This document shows, one piece after another, positions 16,626 to 24,154 of a DNA stretch of 33,963 nucleotides. The notes beneath the pieces were generated by a model that did no database searches, was not told where the DNA came from, and saw only the letters and a list, made by a program, of their open reading frames with translations. The stretch covers positions 1 to 33,963 of the forward strand of contig JAGCVU010000182.1 of NCBI GenBank assembly GCA_017962175.1. Direction: 5' to 3'. Numbering within the stretch: position 1 is the first letter of the stretch; every line of letters begins with the position of its first letter. The position numbers and the translations under genes were made by a program. The stretch comes from Bacteroidales bacterium. GTDB lineage: Bacteria; Bacteroidota; Bacteroidia; Bacteroidales; UBA3824.

Positions 16626-16633
16626 TATATTTG
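16626..16633 (+). promoter_or_regulatory. Orphan -7-like element facing the mnmA 3' end
   Basis: TATATTTG on the plus strand matches the -7 consensus, but there is no plus-strand gene downstream until 20925; mnmA is on the other strand. No -33 box at normal spacing. It could be chance in AT-rich DNA or start an antisense RNA into mnmA. Confidence 0.25.
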
Positions 16634-16663
16634 CTTACAGTGGGTTGTAAACAGAGCTAATTC

Positions 16664-17848
16664 TTAAAATGCAATAACGCCCGAACCTATCAGTTCGTCG
16701 TTTAAATACCAAGCAGCAAACTGTCCCGGAGTGATACTTTTTTGTGGAATATCAAACTTTATGTACAAGCCTTTTTCTGTTTTGATCAATTCGGCATCTT
16801 GCAGAGGTTGGCGGTAGCGAATGCGAACTTTGCACCTAAGAGTGTCGCCATTTTGGAGTGCAAGGTCGGGACGAACGTTGTGAATTTCGTCGTTGTGAAT
16901 AAATAGAGCCTTGCGGAAAAGTCCGGGATGTTCATCGCCCATACCTATGTAGATGATGTTTTTCTCGATGTCGGTGCCTATAACGTAGACTGGTTTTTCG
17001 TGTCCGCCAATGTTGAGACCCTTGCGTTGACCAATGGTATAGTATTGTGCACCAATATGTTTCGCTATTATAAAACCATCATCCGGAGTGTATATATAAG
17101 GCTTTGAAAGTGCTTCAAGATCGTTGGGGTCGTCGTGACGACGGCGATATACAAAAGCATCGTCGGTAATTTCTACAATGTCGCCCTCTTTTGATTTTAG
17201 TTTTTGCTGGAGAAAAACTGGCAAATCAACCTTGCCAACAAAGCAAATACCTTGAGAATCTTTCCGTTTGGCACAAGCGAGATTGGCTTCGGCGGCTATG
17301 CGGCGAACTTCGGGTTTAATGATATCGCCAATGGGAAAGAGCACATTTTTTAATTGCGCTTGGCTCATTTGACAGAGAAAATAACTCTGATCTTTGTTGG
17401 GGTCGCTGCCGGCAAGCAGTCGGCTGTAAGTTTTTCCGTCAGTGCCAATAATTTCATCGCGACGACAGTAATGACCTGTTGCCACATAGTCGGCACCGAG
17501 TTCTTGTGCATATCGGTTAAAGATTTCGAATTTGATTTCGCGGTTGCATAGCACATCGGGATTTGGTGTGCGTCCACGGCTATATTCGTTGAACATATAG
17601 TCAACCACGTGAGTCATATATCGTTCCGATGAATCTACTACGTGTAGCGGAATACCAATTTGTTTGGCCACCATTTGAGCTACCATTTGATCCTCTTCCC
17701 AAGCGCAGTCGCCGGATAGAGTCACCGAACTGTTTTTCCAGTTTATCATAAACAATGCGTGCACGTCGTAGCCCTGCTGTTTGAGCAAGAGCGCCGACAC
17801 CGCGCTGTCTACGCCTCCGCTGAGGCCGATTACTACTTTTTTCTTCAT
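16664..17848 (-). CDS. mnmA: tRNA-specific 2-thiouridylase MnmA
   Basis: A 394-residue cytoplasmic enzyme that adds sulfur to U34 of Glu/Lys/Gln tRNAs. The ATP-binding PP-loop Ser-Gly-Gly-Val-Asp-Ser is at residues 10-15. The two catalytic cysteines are Cys101 (Asp-Val-Leu-Cys-Asn) and Cys202 (Gly-Ile-Cys-Phe-Val-Gly). The tRNA-binding and C-terminal beta-barrel domains are present. It differs from many MnmA proteins by an extended stretch after the first strand (Asn-Trp-Lys-Asn-Ser and a following Trp-Glu-Glu-Asp-Gln). Its ATG overlaps the stop of the comB-like gene by four bases, so it is the last gene of that operon. Confidence 0.95.
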   Translation of the reverse strand: MKKKVVIGLSGGVDSAVSALLLKQQGYDVHALFMINWKNSSVTLSGDCAWEEDQMVAQMVAKQIGIPLHVVDSSERYMTHVVDYMFNEYSRGRTPNPDVLCNREIKFEIFNRYAQELGADYVATGHYCRRDEIIGTDGKTYSRLLAGSDPNKDQSYFLCQMSQAQLKNVLFPIGDIIKPEVRRIAAEANLACAKRKDSQGICFVGKVDLPVFLQQKLKSKEGDIVEITDDAFVYRRRHDDPNDLEALSKPYIYTPDDGFIIAKHIGAQYYTIGQRKGLNIGGHEKPVYVIGTDIEKNIIYIGMGDEHPGLFRKALFIHNDEIHNVRPDLALQNGDTLRCKVRIRYRQPLQDAELIKTEKGLYIKFDIPQKSITPGQFAAWYLNDELIGSGVIAF

Positions 17849-18564
17849 AACGAAAGTTTGAATTTGTTTTTGTCGAACCTTACGGCTACCGAATCGAAAA
17901 TGTCTTGACGGAATGTGAAGTCGATATCATCGCGTAGCTTGGTGTATAATTCTTGAATTCTTGTTGAGCGGCTGAGACAAAACTCTTTGAGTCCTATTTT
18001 TGCCGCCTCTTGATACATAAACAAAGCAATGTTGGCAGTGTCGCTAAGTAATTTGTAATCAAAGTTTTGGCAAAGAGCTTCGGCTGCTGCGCCTGCAAAT
18101 AGCAAATCTTCGAAACACGGTTGTCGACGAGTGCCGCTGCACAAAAACGTTACATCACAGTTTTGTTTGCTAAGGTATTCAACCACTGCCGACAAATTTA
18201 CAAAAGCTCCGGCAATCATATGTGTTTGATTATTAACCAAACTCTGCGCATATGTGCCGTTGGTGGTGGTGAATGCTATTTTGCGTCCTTTTATTACATT
18301 AGGGTCAAACTCCAAAGGCGAGTTGCCAAAGTCGAAACCCTCGGCACGCAATGCACCACGTTCACCTGCAGTGAGATAGCCTTTGGATTTAAGAGTTAGC
18401 GGAGTTTCCATGTCGGGATATGTCTCCACCCATTCAGCACCGTTGCACAGAGCCGCTGTGAGCGTGGTGGTAAAACGGATAACATCAATAAGTACCACTA
18501 CGCCGTCTTGACTTGTGTCTTTAACAAGGTCGGGTGCGGCTATTATGTTAATGACGTTTGTCAC
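17845..18564 (-). CDS. comB: ComB-like 2-phosphosulfolactate phosphatase family protein
   Basis: A 239-residue protein of the ComB family. The family landmarks are present: Val-Leu-Ile-Asp-Val-Ile-Arg-Phe-Thr-Thr-Thr (about 24-34), Gly-Glu-Arg-Gly (67-70), Gly-Asn-Ser-Pro-Leu-Glu-Phe, Thr-Thr-Thr-Asn-Gly-Thr and a late Cys-Ser-Gly-Thr. In methanogens ComB removes phosphate from 2-phosphosulfolactate during coenzyme M synthesis; bacterial homologues outside coenzyme M or sulfolactate pathways have no settled role. The start overlaps the upstream FKBP gene by 17 bases, and the stop overlaps mnmA by four. No other coenzyme M gene is in the window. Confidence 0.85.
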   Translation of the reverse strand: MTNVINIIAAPDLVKDTSQDGVVVLIDVIRFTTTLTAALCNGAEWVETYPDMETPLTLKSKGYLTAGERGALRAEGFDFGNSPLEFDPNVIKGRKIAFTTTNGTYAQSLVNNQTHMIAGAFVNLSAVVEYLSKQNCDVTFLCSGTRRQPCFEDLLFAGAAAEALCQNFDYKLLSDTANIALFMYQEAAKIGLKEFCLSRSTRIQELYTKLRDDIDFTFRQDIFDSVAVRFDKNKFKLSL

Positions 18565-19048
18565 GATGGATGATTTCGCAGAGTTCCACGTCGAAAATCA
18601 GATTGGCATACACCTCGTTGTTTTTGAGAGTGTCGGCGCCATAGGCATAAGTAGCCGGAATGTAGAAAGTGGTTTTGCCGCCTTCTTTCATTGTGGGCAA
18701 ACCTACTTGAAGACCTGCAATTACACGGGTATTGGTGGTAAGCATCTTCGGAAGAATTAGTTCTTCGGCAAAGTCGAGCTTTTGTTCCAAAATGGTTTCA
18801 GGATTTTTGATTGTGGAAATGGTGTATTTAATATGCACAGTGTCGCCCGACTCGCATTGTTCGCCAGTGCCTACCACTTTTTCTACATAGTAAATGTGGT
18901 CTTTGTACTGAGCTTCAATTTGATGCTCGTTGAGATATTCCTTGATAAGGTCTTTGTCTTTGTCGATTTGCAGTTCTTCTTTTTTGCAAGCTGCAGAAAC
19001 CGCTATGCATATGATGGCGGCAAATAGTATCAGTTTGTTTGTCTTCAT
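18548..19048 (-). CDS. FKBP-type peptidyl-prolyl isomerase lipoprotein
   Basis: A 166-residue lipoprotein with a signal peptide and a lipobox Ser-Ala-Ala-Cys (Cys21), followed by two Lys. A short linker leads into an FKBP fold (about 55-160): Gly-Asp-Thr-Val-His-Ile-Lys-Tyr, Val-Ile-Ala-Gly-Leu-Gln-Val-Gly-Leu-Pro-x-Met-Lys-Glu-Gly-Gly-Lys and Phe-Tyr-Ile-Pro-x-x-x-Ala-Tyr-Gly. It should catalyse proline isomerisation or act as a chaperone on exported proteins. Some Bacteroidota gliding-associated lipoproteins (GldI) are of this type, but that name is not proven. It has its own promoter with a palindrome in front. Confidence 0.88.
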   Translation of the reverse strand: MKTNKLILFAAIICIAVSAACKKEELQIDKDKDLIKEYLNEHQIEAQYKDHIYYVEKVVGTGEQCESGDTVHIKYTISTIKNPETILEQKLDFAEELILPKMLTTNTRVIAGLQVGLPTMKEGGKTTFYIPATYAYGADTLKNNEVYANLIFDVELCEIIHRDKRH

Positions 19049-19073
19049 TTTAGTGATATTATTAATATGGCTG

Positions 19074-19081
19074 CAAATTTA
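19074..19081 (-). promoter_or_regulatory. -7 element of the FKBP-comB-mnmA operon
   Basis: On the minus strand it reads TAAATTTG, a consensus match 26 bases before the FKBP gene ATG. The expected -33 region falls inside the palindrome at 19092-19110. Confidence 0.6.
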
Positions 19082-19091
19082 CACATTAATA

Positions 19092-19110
19092 TTTTAACAG
19101 AATGTTAAAA
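19092..19110. promoter_or_regulatory. Perfect 8-bp inverted repeat, possible operator
   Basis: TTTTAACA (19092-19099) and TGTTAAAA (19103-19110) are exact reverse complements around a 3-bp centre GAA. The element occupies the -33 region of the FKBP operon promoter, where a dimeric regulator could block or aid RNA polymerase. It is too AT-rich for a convincing terminator of the upstream gene. Confidence 0.4.
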
Positions 19111-19114
19111 TGTG

Positions 19115-19903
19115 TTATTCAATAAAAAGGTTTTTCTGCATAATACCGATGGTATCAACGAGAGAGCGGTATTTGTCGTTTTGACCGGTGTAATCAGTAT
19201 TGCATTTTTCGTAAGTGTTGCGAATTGAGATTGCCTTTTCTGAAATTTTTTGCAAAAGCAAGTTTGTGCTCACGTCTTTGTTGGTTTGCAGAGCCTCGTT
19301 GATATAGCTGCGGAGGTTGTCAAGACCATCGATACCTTGTTTCAAACGTTTTTCGTCGGTGTTGCGTTCAGCGCAGATTTGCAACATTTTAAAATATTTT
19401 CCCGCCATCATAATAGCTGCAGCAGAAGCGTCGCCCCTCTGTTCGTTGTTGAGAATTGTGGCAGAAAAACGGTCGATAGTGCTGATACTGTCGTGTGAGC
19501 GGTGTTTTTTGTGAATATGTTTGGCAAATGACACACCAGCTTGAAATGCCATTTGGTATTTGTTGCTTTCGGTAATGGCAGTTTCCGGTTCGTCGTCAAC
19601 ATCTTCGGTGGCGGCAGTGTCTACATCATCGTACAAAGCGGCTGTGGCAGAGTCGAGCATGTCGAGATTAAATTTGCTGTAAGCCTCGGGAATTGTTGGC
19701 TGAGGTGCTGTTACTATAGTGATAGTGTCTGCAACAACTTGTTCTTCATTGTCTTCCACTTGCATAGAGTCTCCTGTGGTAGCAGTGGCCTGCATAGTTT
19801 TGCTCACAGTTTCTTCCTTTTCTTGTGTGTCGGTATTGCTGCTGCTACGGTTGCAAGCAACCGAAAACGCTAACAGCACGATTAAAGCGGTTTTAGTTTT
19901 CAT
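19115..19903 (-). CDS. Acidic lipoprotein of unknown function
   Basis: I place the start at ATG 19903, not the in-frame TTG at 19924, because that TTG overlaps the -7 promoter element and the ATG starts directly with the signal peptide. The 262-residue product has a lipobox Ser-Val-Ala-Cys (Cys17). A long low-complexity linker rich in Thr, Glu, Asp and Ser (about 18-120) follows, then a helical C-terminal domain (about 120-262) with Lys/Asn/Arg-rich amphipathic helices. I do not recognise the C-terminal domain. It has its own promoter and is separated from the FKBP gene by the next promoter. Confidence 0.7.
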   Translation of the reverse strand: MKTKTALIVLLAFSVACNRSSSNTDTQEKEETVSKTMQATATTGDSMQVEDNEEQVVADTITIVTAPQPTIPEAYSKFNLDMLDSATAALYDDVDTAATEDVDDEPETAITESNKYQMAFQAGVSFAKHIHKKHRSHDSISTIDRFSATILNNEQRGDASAAAIMMAGKYFKMLQICAERNTDEKRLKQGIDGLDNLRSYINEALQTNKDVSTNLLLQKISEKAISIRNTYEKCNTDYTGQNDKYRSLVDTIGIMQKNLFIE

Positions 19904-19921
19904 ATTCAGAATAGTTTTGCG

Positions 19922-19929
19922 CAAAGTTA
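19922..19929 (-). promoter_or_regulatory. -7 element of the acidic lipoprotein gene
   Basis: On the minus strand it reads TAACTTTG, an exact consensus match, placed so that transcription would begin about 10 bases before the ATG at 19903. It supports the shorter start. Confidence 0.65.
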
Positions 19930-19970
19930 CTCTTTATTTTGAATAATTGCACTATGCTGACACGGATTTT

Positions 19971-20756
19971 TTACAAAAGCATTATGCCTGCGCAGAAACG
20001 AGCGTCGTCGCCGTTGCGTGCCGAATAAAACGATGGTGCGTGGTGCTTGGTGCAGAGTTCGCTGTGTTCAATATTGCCAAGAGGAATGCCAATATGCATG
20101 AGGTCGCTGATGATGGTTTTCTTCATATCGATGGTGAATTGACCATTGTCGGCGGGTTCTACAATATTGGGTGCAAAATATTCACGCGACAGGTAGTTGT
20201 CAGCACAATCCTTGTCTACAGTGTAACATTTTTTGCAAATGTGCGGACCTATACCTACGAGTATATCGTTGAAATCGGCCCCATACTTATGGTGAAGAAT
20301 TTGCGCAGCCTTAGGCGCAGCACCAAGACGGCATCCCTCGCGTCCGGAATGAATGGCTGCTATCACCTTTTGTTTTGGTGCGTACATAAGAATTGGTACA
20401 CAGTCGGCAGAACGTGTAATAAGGCATAGACCGGGTTGGTCGGTGATGAGAATATCATTGTCGGGGATGGCGTTTTGTTTCATGTAGAAACCTGCTCCGG
20501 CATCTTCGCGAGTGGCAAAATGATAGTTGGTTTTGTGAATTTGGGTTTGGAACACAAAATTTTCGGGAGTGAGTCCGAATGCGAGCGCGAGTTTTACACG
20601 GTTTTCTACACAACCGTCGCCGCCGGCAAATCCGATATTGAAATCGCCGGAATCGTCGTCGGGGGGAAGACTCGTAGTCACGAAGTCGAGTATTCCTACC
20701 GAGTCTCTAAATATGTCGAACTGCAAAATGTTCGGGTGTTCCTCGCTAATATACAT
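19971..20756 (-). CDS. pgeF: PgeF/YfiH laccase-domain protein
   Basis: A 261-residue member of the PgeF (YfiH, COG1496) family, cytoplasmic. The conserved metal/active-site residues are His74 (Gln-Ile-His), Cys119 (Ser-Ala-Asp-Cys-Val-Pro) and His136 (His-Ser-Gly-Arg-Glu-Gly, where Trp-Arg-Gly is more usual). The Ile-Gly-Pro-His-Ile-Cys motif and the final Phe-Tyr-Ser-Ala-Arg-Asn-Gly-Asp-Asp-Ala-Arg-Phe are present. The family has been described as polyphenol oxidase, as purine nucleoside phosphorylase/deaminase and as a peptidoglycan editing factor that removes wrongly added L-Ser. Which applies here is open. Confidence 0.92.
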   Translation of the reverse strand: MYISEEHPNILQFDIFRDSVGILDFVTTSLPPDDDSGDFNIGFAGGDGCVENRVKLALAFGLTPENFVFQTQIHKTNYHFATREDAGAGFYMKQNAIPDNDILITDQPGLCLITRSADCVPILMYAPKQKVIAAIHSGREGCRLGAAPKAAQILHHKYGADFNDILVGIGPHICKKCYTVDKDCADNYLSREYFAPNIVEPADNGQFTIDMKKTIISDLMHIGIPLGNIEHSELCTKHHAPSFYSARNGDDARFCAGIMLL

Positions 20757-20797
20757 CTTTCTGTTGCTTTAATAGAATTATCTTACATTCGATTTAG

Positions 20798-20805
20798 CAA
20801 ATATA
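20798..20805 (-). promoter_or_regulatory. -7 element of pgeF
   Basis: On the minus strand it reads TATATTTG, about 41 bases before the pgeF ATG. No -33 box at normal distance. Confidence 0.55.
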
Positions 20806-20873
20806 GTTCCAAAGTGCGCAGTAATTGTTTTTTTATGCAGTGTTTTATTATTCGCATAATTGTTGTAATTTTT

Positions 20874-20905
20874 TTTGGCGCGGTTGACAATATTAATTAC
20901 ATTTG
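20874..20905 (+). promoter_or_regulatory. gldH promoter
   Basis: A -33 TTTG (20874-20877) is followed after 20 bases by TACATTTG (20898-20905), a textbook Bacteroidota promoter, 19 bases before the gldH ATG. Confidence 0.8.
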
Positions 20906-20924
20906 CAGAAAATATTTTAGAATT

Positions 20925-21404
20925 ATGAAAAACAAGGTAATATTATCAGCCATAGTTTTTTTAGCGATGTTGACAGTAGCTTGCAATAGCGACCGTGTGT
21001 TTGTGGAGCGTGTTGACATTCCCAATATGCAGTGGCATATGGATTCGCTCGTAAATATCTCTGTGCCGGTGGAGGATGCTTCACAGGTATATGACATTAA
21101 GATTGCTGTTAGAAGCAATGTATATTTCCAATCGCGAAACTTGTGGCTCTTTATCAACACCTATTCGCCTCAGCACGTGGTTGAAACCGACACTCTCGAA
21201 TGTATTTTTGCCGACGAGCAGGGTCATACTACCGGCGATGCTATGGGCGATATCATTGATTACGAGATACCTTTTAAAACAGAAGTGAGGTTTCCAGCCC
21301 CCGGTACTTACAAATTTTCGATACAGCATGGAATGCGACTCGAAAATCTACCTTGCATTGATGAGGTGGGTATTATTATTTACAAGCATAAGTCTGATAA
21401 TTAA
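20925..21404 (+). CDS. gldH: GldH-family lipoprotein
   Basis: The open frame extends far upstream (to 20436) over pgeF on the other strand, but the promoter at 20898-20905 and the signal peptide fix the start at 20925, giving 159 residues. The signal peptide ends in lipobox Leu-Thr-Val-Ala-Cys (Cys20). The mature part matches GldH: Met-Gln-Trp near residue 35, Arg-Ser-Asn-Val-Tyr-Phe-Gln-Ser-Arg-Asn-Leu (63-73), Asp-Thr-Leu-Glu (89-92), Gly-Asp-Ala-Met-Gly-Asp-Ile (104-110), Gly-Thr-Tyr-Lys-Phe-Ser-Ile-Gln-His-Gly-Met-Arg and the closing Asp-Glu-Val-Gly-Ile. GldH is required for gliding in Flavobacterium, but homologues occur in many non-gliding Bacteroidota. trmB follows after 11 bases. Confidence 0.85.
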   Translation: MKNKVILSAIVFLAMLTVACNSDRVFVERVDIPNMQWHMDSLVNISVPVEDASQVYDIKIAVRSNVYFQSRNLWLFINTYSPQHVVETDTLECIFADEQGHTTGDAMGDIIDYEIPFKTEVRFPAPGTYKFSIQHGMRLENLPCIDEVGIIIYKHKSDN

Positions 21405-21415
21405 TTATTTACACA

Positions 21416-22123
21416 ATGTCGAAAAATAAACTTGCCAAATTCGCCGAAATGGAGGAATTTGAAAATGTGGTGCAACCCGAAGATATTTCGTACAGCAACA
21501 CACCTTATATATTAAAGGGCAAATGGAGTAGTGATTTTTTTAAAAATCAAAATCCACTTATCCTTGAACTCGGCTGTGGCAAGGGCGAGTATACTGTGGG
21601 ACTTGCCCAAATCAATCACGACAAAAACTATATTGGCGTAGACATCAAAGGCGCAAGAATATGGCGCGGCGCAAAAACTGCTATTGAGCAAGGTCTTAAT
21701 AATGTGGGATTTCTCCGTACCAAGATAGATATGATCAATAATTATTTTGGCGAGGACGAAGTTTCTGAAATTTGGGTAACATTTGCCGATCCGCAGCCCA
21801 AAAAGCAAAACAAGCGTCTTACGTCGGCATTTTTTCTCAACCTATATCGCAAAATTTGCAAAGACGGCGCAAAAATTCATCTAAAAACCGATAGCCGATT
21901 GTTGCATTTTTACACACGTGAGTTGTTGAAAGCCAATGGTATAGAACCTATCACAGCCACCGATGACCTTTACGCTAACAGCAATATAGACCCCGTATTG
22001 CAAATCAAAACCTTTTACGAGCAGGGATTCTTGAGCGAGGGCAAAAAAATCACTTATCTGAGTTTTTATCTTGCCAAAGACAAGCCTGTGGTAGAAATAC
22101 CTAAGTTTGAGGAAGGTTTTTAA
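21416..22123 (+). CDS. trmB: tRNA (guanine-N7-)-methyltransferase TrmB
   Basis: A 235-residue cytoplasmic SAM-dependent enzyme that makes m7G46 in tRNA. SAM motif I is Glu51-Leu-Gly-Cys-Gly-Lys-Gly, followed by Gly-Val-Asp-Ile-Lys-Gly-Ala-Arg and the family signature Phe-Ala-Asp-Pro-Gln-Pro-Lys-Lys (the more usual form has Pro-Trp-Pro-Lys). Leu-Lys-Thr-Asp near 168 completes the active site. It is longer by about 20 residues at the C-terminus than the shortest bacterial TrmBs. Cotranscribed with gldH. Confidence 0.95.
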   Translation: MSKNKLAKFAEMEEFENVVQPEDISYSNTPYILKGKWSSDFFKNQNPLILELGCGKGEYTVGLAQINHDKNYIGVDIKGARIWRGAKTAIEQGLNNVGFLRTKIDMINNYFGEDEVSEIWVTFADPQPKKQNKRLTSAFFLNLYRKICKDGAKIHLKTDSRLLHFYTRELLKANGIEPITATDDLYANSNIDPVLQIKTFYEQGFLSEGKKITYLSFYLAKDKPVVEIPKFEEGF

Positions 22124-22149
22124 TTGCTATTTTACTATTGATCAAACAG

Positions 22150-23292
22150 ATGGAAATTGAAAATAGAGACCGCAAAAGTATTATTAAGTCTGTAATTGCG
22201 CGAATGAAAAACTATTTCACCGCCTTTATGGTGCTTATTACGCTTTTGGCTTATTCGTCGGTGTATATCAATCCCGACTCGTTTCAGTTTCCTCAGTTTG
22301 TAGGTATGGCGTATCCTTACATTTTGGCTGCCGACCTCGTGTATATCATTGCCCTTGCGATACTTAAACAAAAATCTGTGTTTGTAATGGGCGCCGTGGT
22401 ACTTCTCGGTTTTGGTTATATTCGTCAAACTTTGCAATTGAAGCCATCAGCATATTTTGACAGCACCGACTATGGCAATCTCAAAGATTCGTCATTTAAG
22501 ATAATGTCGTTTAATGTGCGTTTGCTCGACCGTTACAACTGGATTAAGGGTAAGAACGATACTCGTCAGAAAATTTTTGAATTTTTGACCTACGAATCGC
22601 CCGATATTGTTTGTTTTCAGGAATTTTACGCCCGCTATGCCGATAGTATCAACAACGAAACCATCATTCGTGATAAACTTGACGCCAAATATGTGATACG
22701 CGACTACAATACCGACGAACATTGGCTCAAAACCGACAAAGGCTATGTGATTTTTTCGCGATTCAAACTCGAAAACCGTCGTTACATCATTGATAGTGCC
22801 AACAATATCAATGGCATAACCGCCGACGCCGATATTTACGGAAAACGTATTCGCATTTTTAATATCCATCTGAAATCCATTCATTTAGGTTACGATGATT
22901 ATAGTTTTATAGATAGTCTCGACCATAAAAACAACAGCAAAAACATTTCTGGTTTCAAGAATATCTATCAAAAAATCGGAGCTGCATATTCAGAACGCTG
23001 CATTCAGGCGTCAACCATTGACTCTATGATCAAGGCTTCGCCATATCCTGTGGTGGTTTGTGGTGATTTTAACGAACCTCCAGTGTCGTATTGCTACCGC
23101 AAGGTTAGGGGCAATTTAGACGATGCATTTTGTGAGAGCGGCACCGGGTTTGGTACTACTATGTCGTTGAAATTCTTAAAGTTTCGTATCGATTATATTC
23201 TCCATTCGCCCGAACTACACTCGCGCGGATTTAAAACTCACAAAGAGTATCTGTCAGATCATTTTGCCATTAGTTGCAGCATAAAGCCGTAG
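22150..23292 (+). CDS. Membrane-anchored endonuclease/exonuclease/phosphatase family protein
   Basis: ATG 22150 is preferred over the in-frame TTG at 22138, giving 380 residues. The first about 110 residues contain three predicted membrane helices. The rest is an EEP (DNase I-like) domain beginning at Met-Ser-Phe-Asn-Val-Arg. Active-site motifs are Cys-Phe-Gln-Glu-Phe (metal-binding Glu), Asn-Ile-His-Leu, Cys-Gly-Asp-Phe-Asn-Glu-Pro (catalytic Asp and Asn), Arg-Ile-Asp-Tyr-Ile and the final Leu-Ser-Asp-His. The domain faces either side of the membrane depending on helix number; substrate (nucleic acid, phospholipid or sugar phosphate) is unknown. It follows trmB by 26 bases. Confidence 0.87.
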   Translation: MEIENRDRKSIIKSVIARMKNYFTAFMVLITLLAYSSVYINPDSFQFPQFVGMAYPYILAADLVYIIALAILKQKSVFVMGAVVLLGFGYIRQTLQLKPSAYFDSTDYGNLKDSSFKIMSFNVRLLDRYNWIKGKNDTRQKIFEFLTYESPDIVCFQEFYARYADSINNETIIRDKLDAKYVIRDYNTDEHWLKTDKGYVIFSRFKLENRRYIIDSANNINGITADADIYGKRIRIFNIHLKSIHLGYDDYSFIDSLDHKNNSKNISGFKNIYQKIGAAYSERCIQASTIDSMIKASPYPVVVCGDFNEPPVSYCYRKVRGNLDDAFCESGTGFGTTMSLKFLKFRIDYILHSPELHSRGFKTHKEYLSDHFAISCSIKP

Positions 23293-23302
23293 GGGAGGGG
23301 TG

Positions 23303-24154
23303 TCAGTTTTGCTTACTGATAAATTGGATAAAATCTTTGTGCCATTCTGCCGCCGATTTGTCGTCTGATTTTATTCGTTCAGGTTTAACTCCAAAACCGT
23401 GTCCGCCAACGTTGTAGAGTTTGTAGTAATGTTTTACTCCGGCTTTATTTAGGGCTTCGTTAAAAATGATTGAGTTGTGATAATCTACAATAGGGTCGTC
23501 GGTGCAGTTGATAATAAATATTGGCGGCATTTGATTGTGCACATTAAGTTCAAGACTCATACTGTCTTTGGCTTGTTGGGTGTAATATTGTCCGAGAAGG
23601 TTTCGGCGCGATTTTCGGTGCACATATCCGTCTTGCATTGTTATCACGGGGTAAATCATAATTGAAAAATCGGGGCGGAAATAGTTTTCGGGGACATTTC
23701 CGTTGAAAAGATTGTTAAAATCTTTGTTGAAATAAATAGCTGCAGTTCCGCTGAGATGACCACCTGCCGAAAAACCGCAAATGCCTAAGGTATCGTATGT
23801 TGAGTAATAGGTTTTGATAAAGTTCATAGCCATCTGCAAATCTTGAATCTGAGAAGGATAACGGTTTCCGCGCATTCCACGGCGGTAGAGCAGTACATAG
23901 CAGTCGTAGCCGTATTGGTTGAACATTTGTGCAGGCGAAAAGCCCTCGTTCTCTTTTGCCAGATAGCAGTAACTACCTCCGGGACAGATGATTAATGCCT
24001 TATTGCTTTGTTCCTTAGCTGCGGGAAACGAGTAGAGTAGCACCGCTTTTTTGCGGAAGTCATCGGGATTGTTGCCCCAAAGTTTTATAACTTCTTGAGC
24101 TATTGAGAATTTTGCAATGAATATAAACAACAGTATGTTAACAATCCTTTTCAC
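23303..24154 (-). CDS. Exported alpha/beta hydrolase (esterase-like)
   Basis: A 283-residue secreted hydrolase. The signal peptide ends at about Ser-Ile-Ala-Gln (residue 20). The oxyanion-hole motif Cys-Pro-Gly-Gly-Ser-Tyr is at 57-62, the nucleophile Ser129 lies in Gly-Phe-Ser-Ala-Gly-Gly, the acid is Asp220 (Thr-Asp-Asp-Pro-Ile-Val) and the base His252 (Gly-Gly-His-Gly-Phe-Gly). This is the BD-FAE/acetyl-xylan-esterase-like group of periplasmic esterases. Its start overlaps the stop of the MMPL-PlsC gene by four bases, which links it to lipid or acyl transport, though the substrate is unknown. Confidence 0.87.
   Translation of the reverse strand: MKRIVNILLFIFIAKFSIAQEVIKLWGNNPDDFRKKAVLLYSFPAAKEQSNKALIICPGGSYCYLAKENEGFSPAQMFNQYGYDCYVLLYRRGMRGNRYPSQIQDLQMAMNFIKTYYSTYDTLGICGFSAGGHLSGTAAIYFNKDFNNLFNGNVPENYFRPDFSIMIYPVITMQDGYVHRKSRRNLLGQYYTQQAKDSMSLELNVHNQMPPIFIINCTDDPIVDYHNSIIFNEALNKAGVKHYYKLYNVGGHGFGVKPERIKSDDKSAAEWHKDFIQFISKQN

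Noticed and set aside
20436..20924. Long N-terminal extension of gldH
   Set aside because: It runs over pgeF on the other strand; the promoter at 20874-20905 and the lipoprotein signal peptide place the start at 20925.
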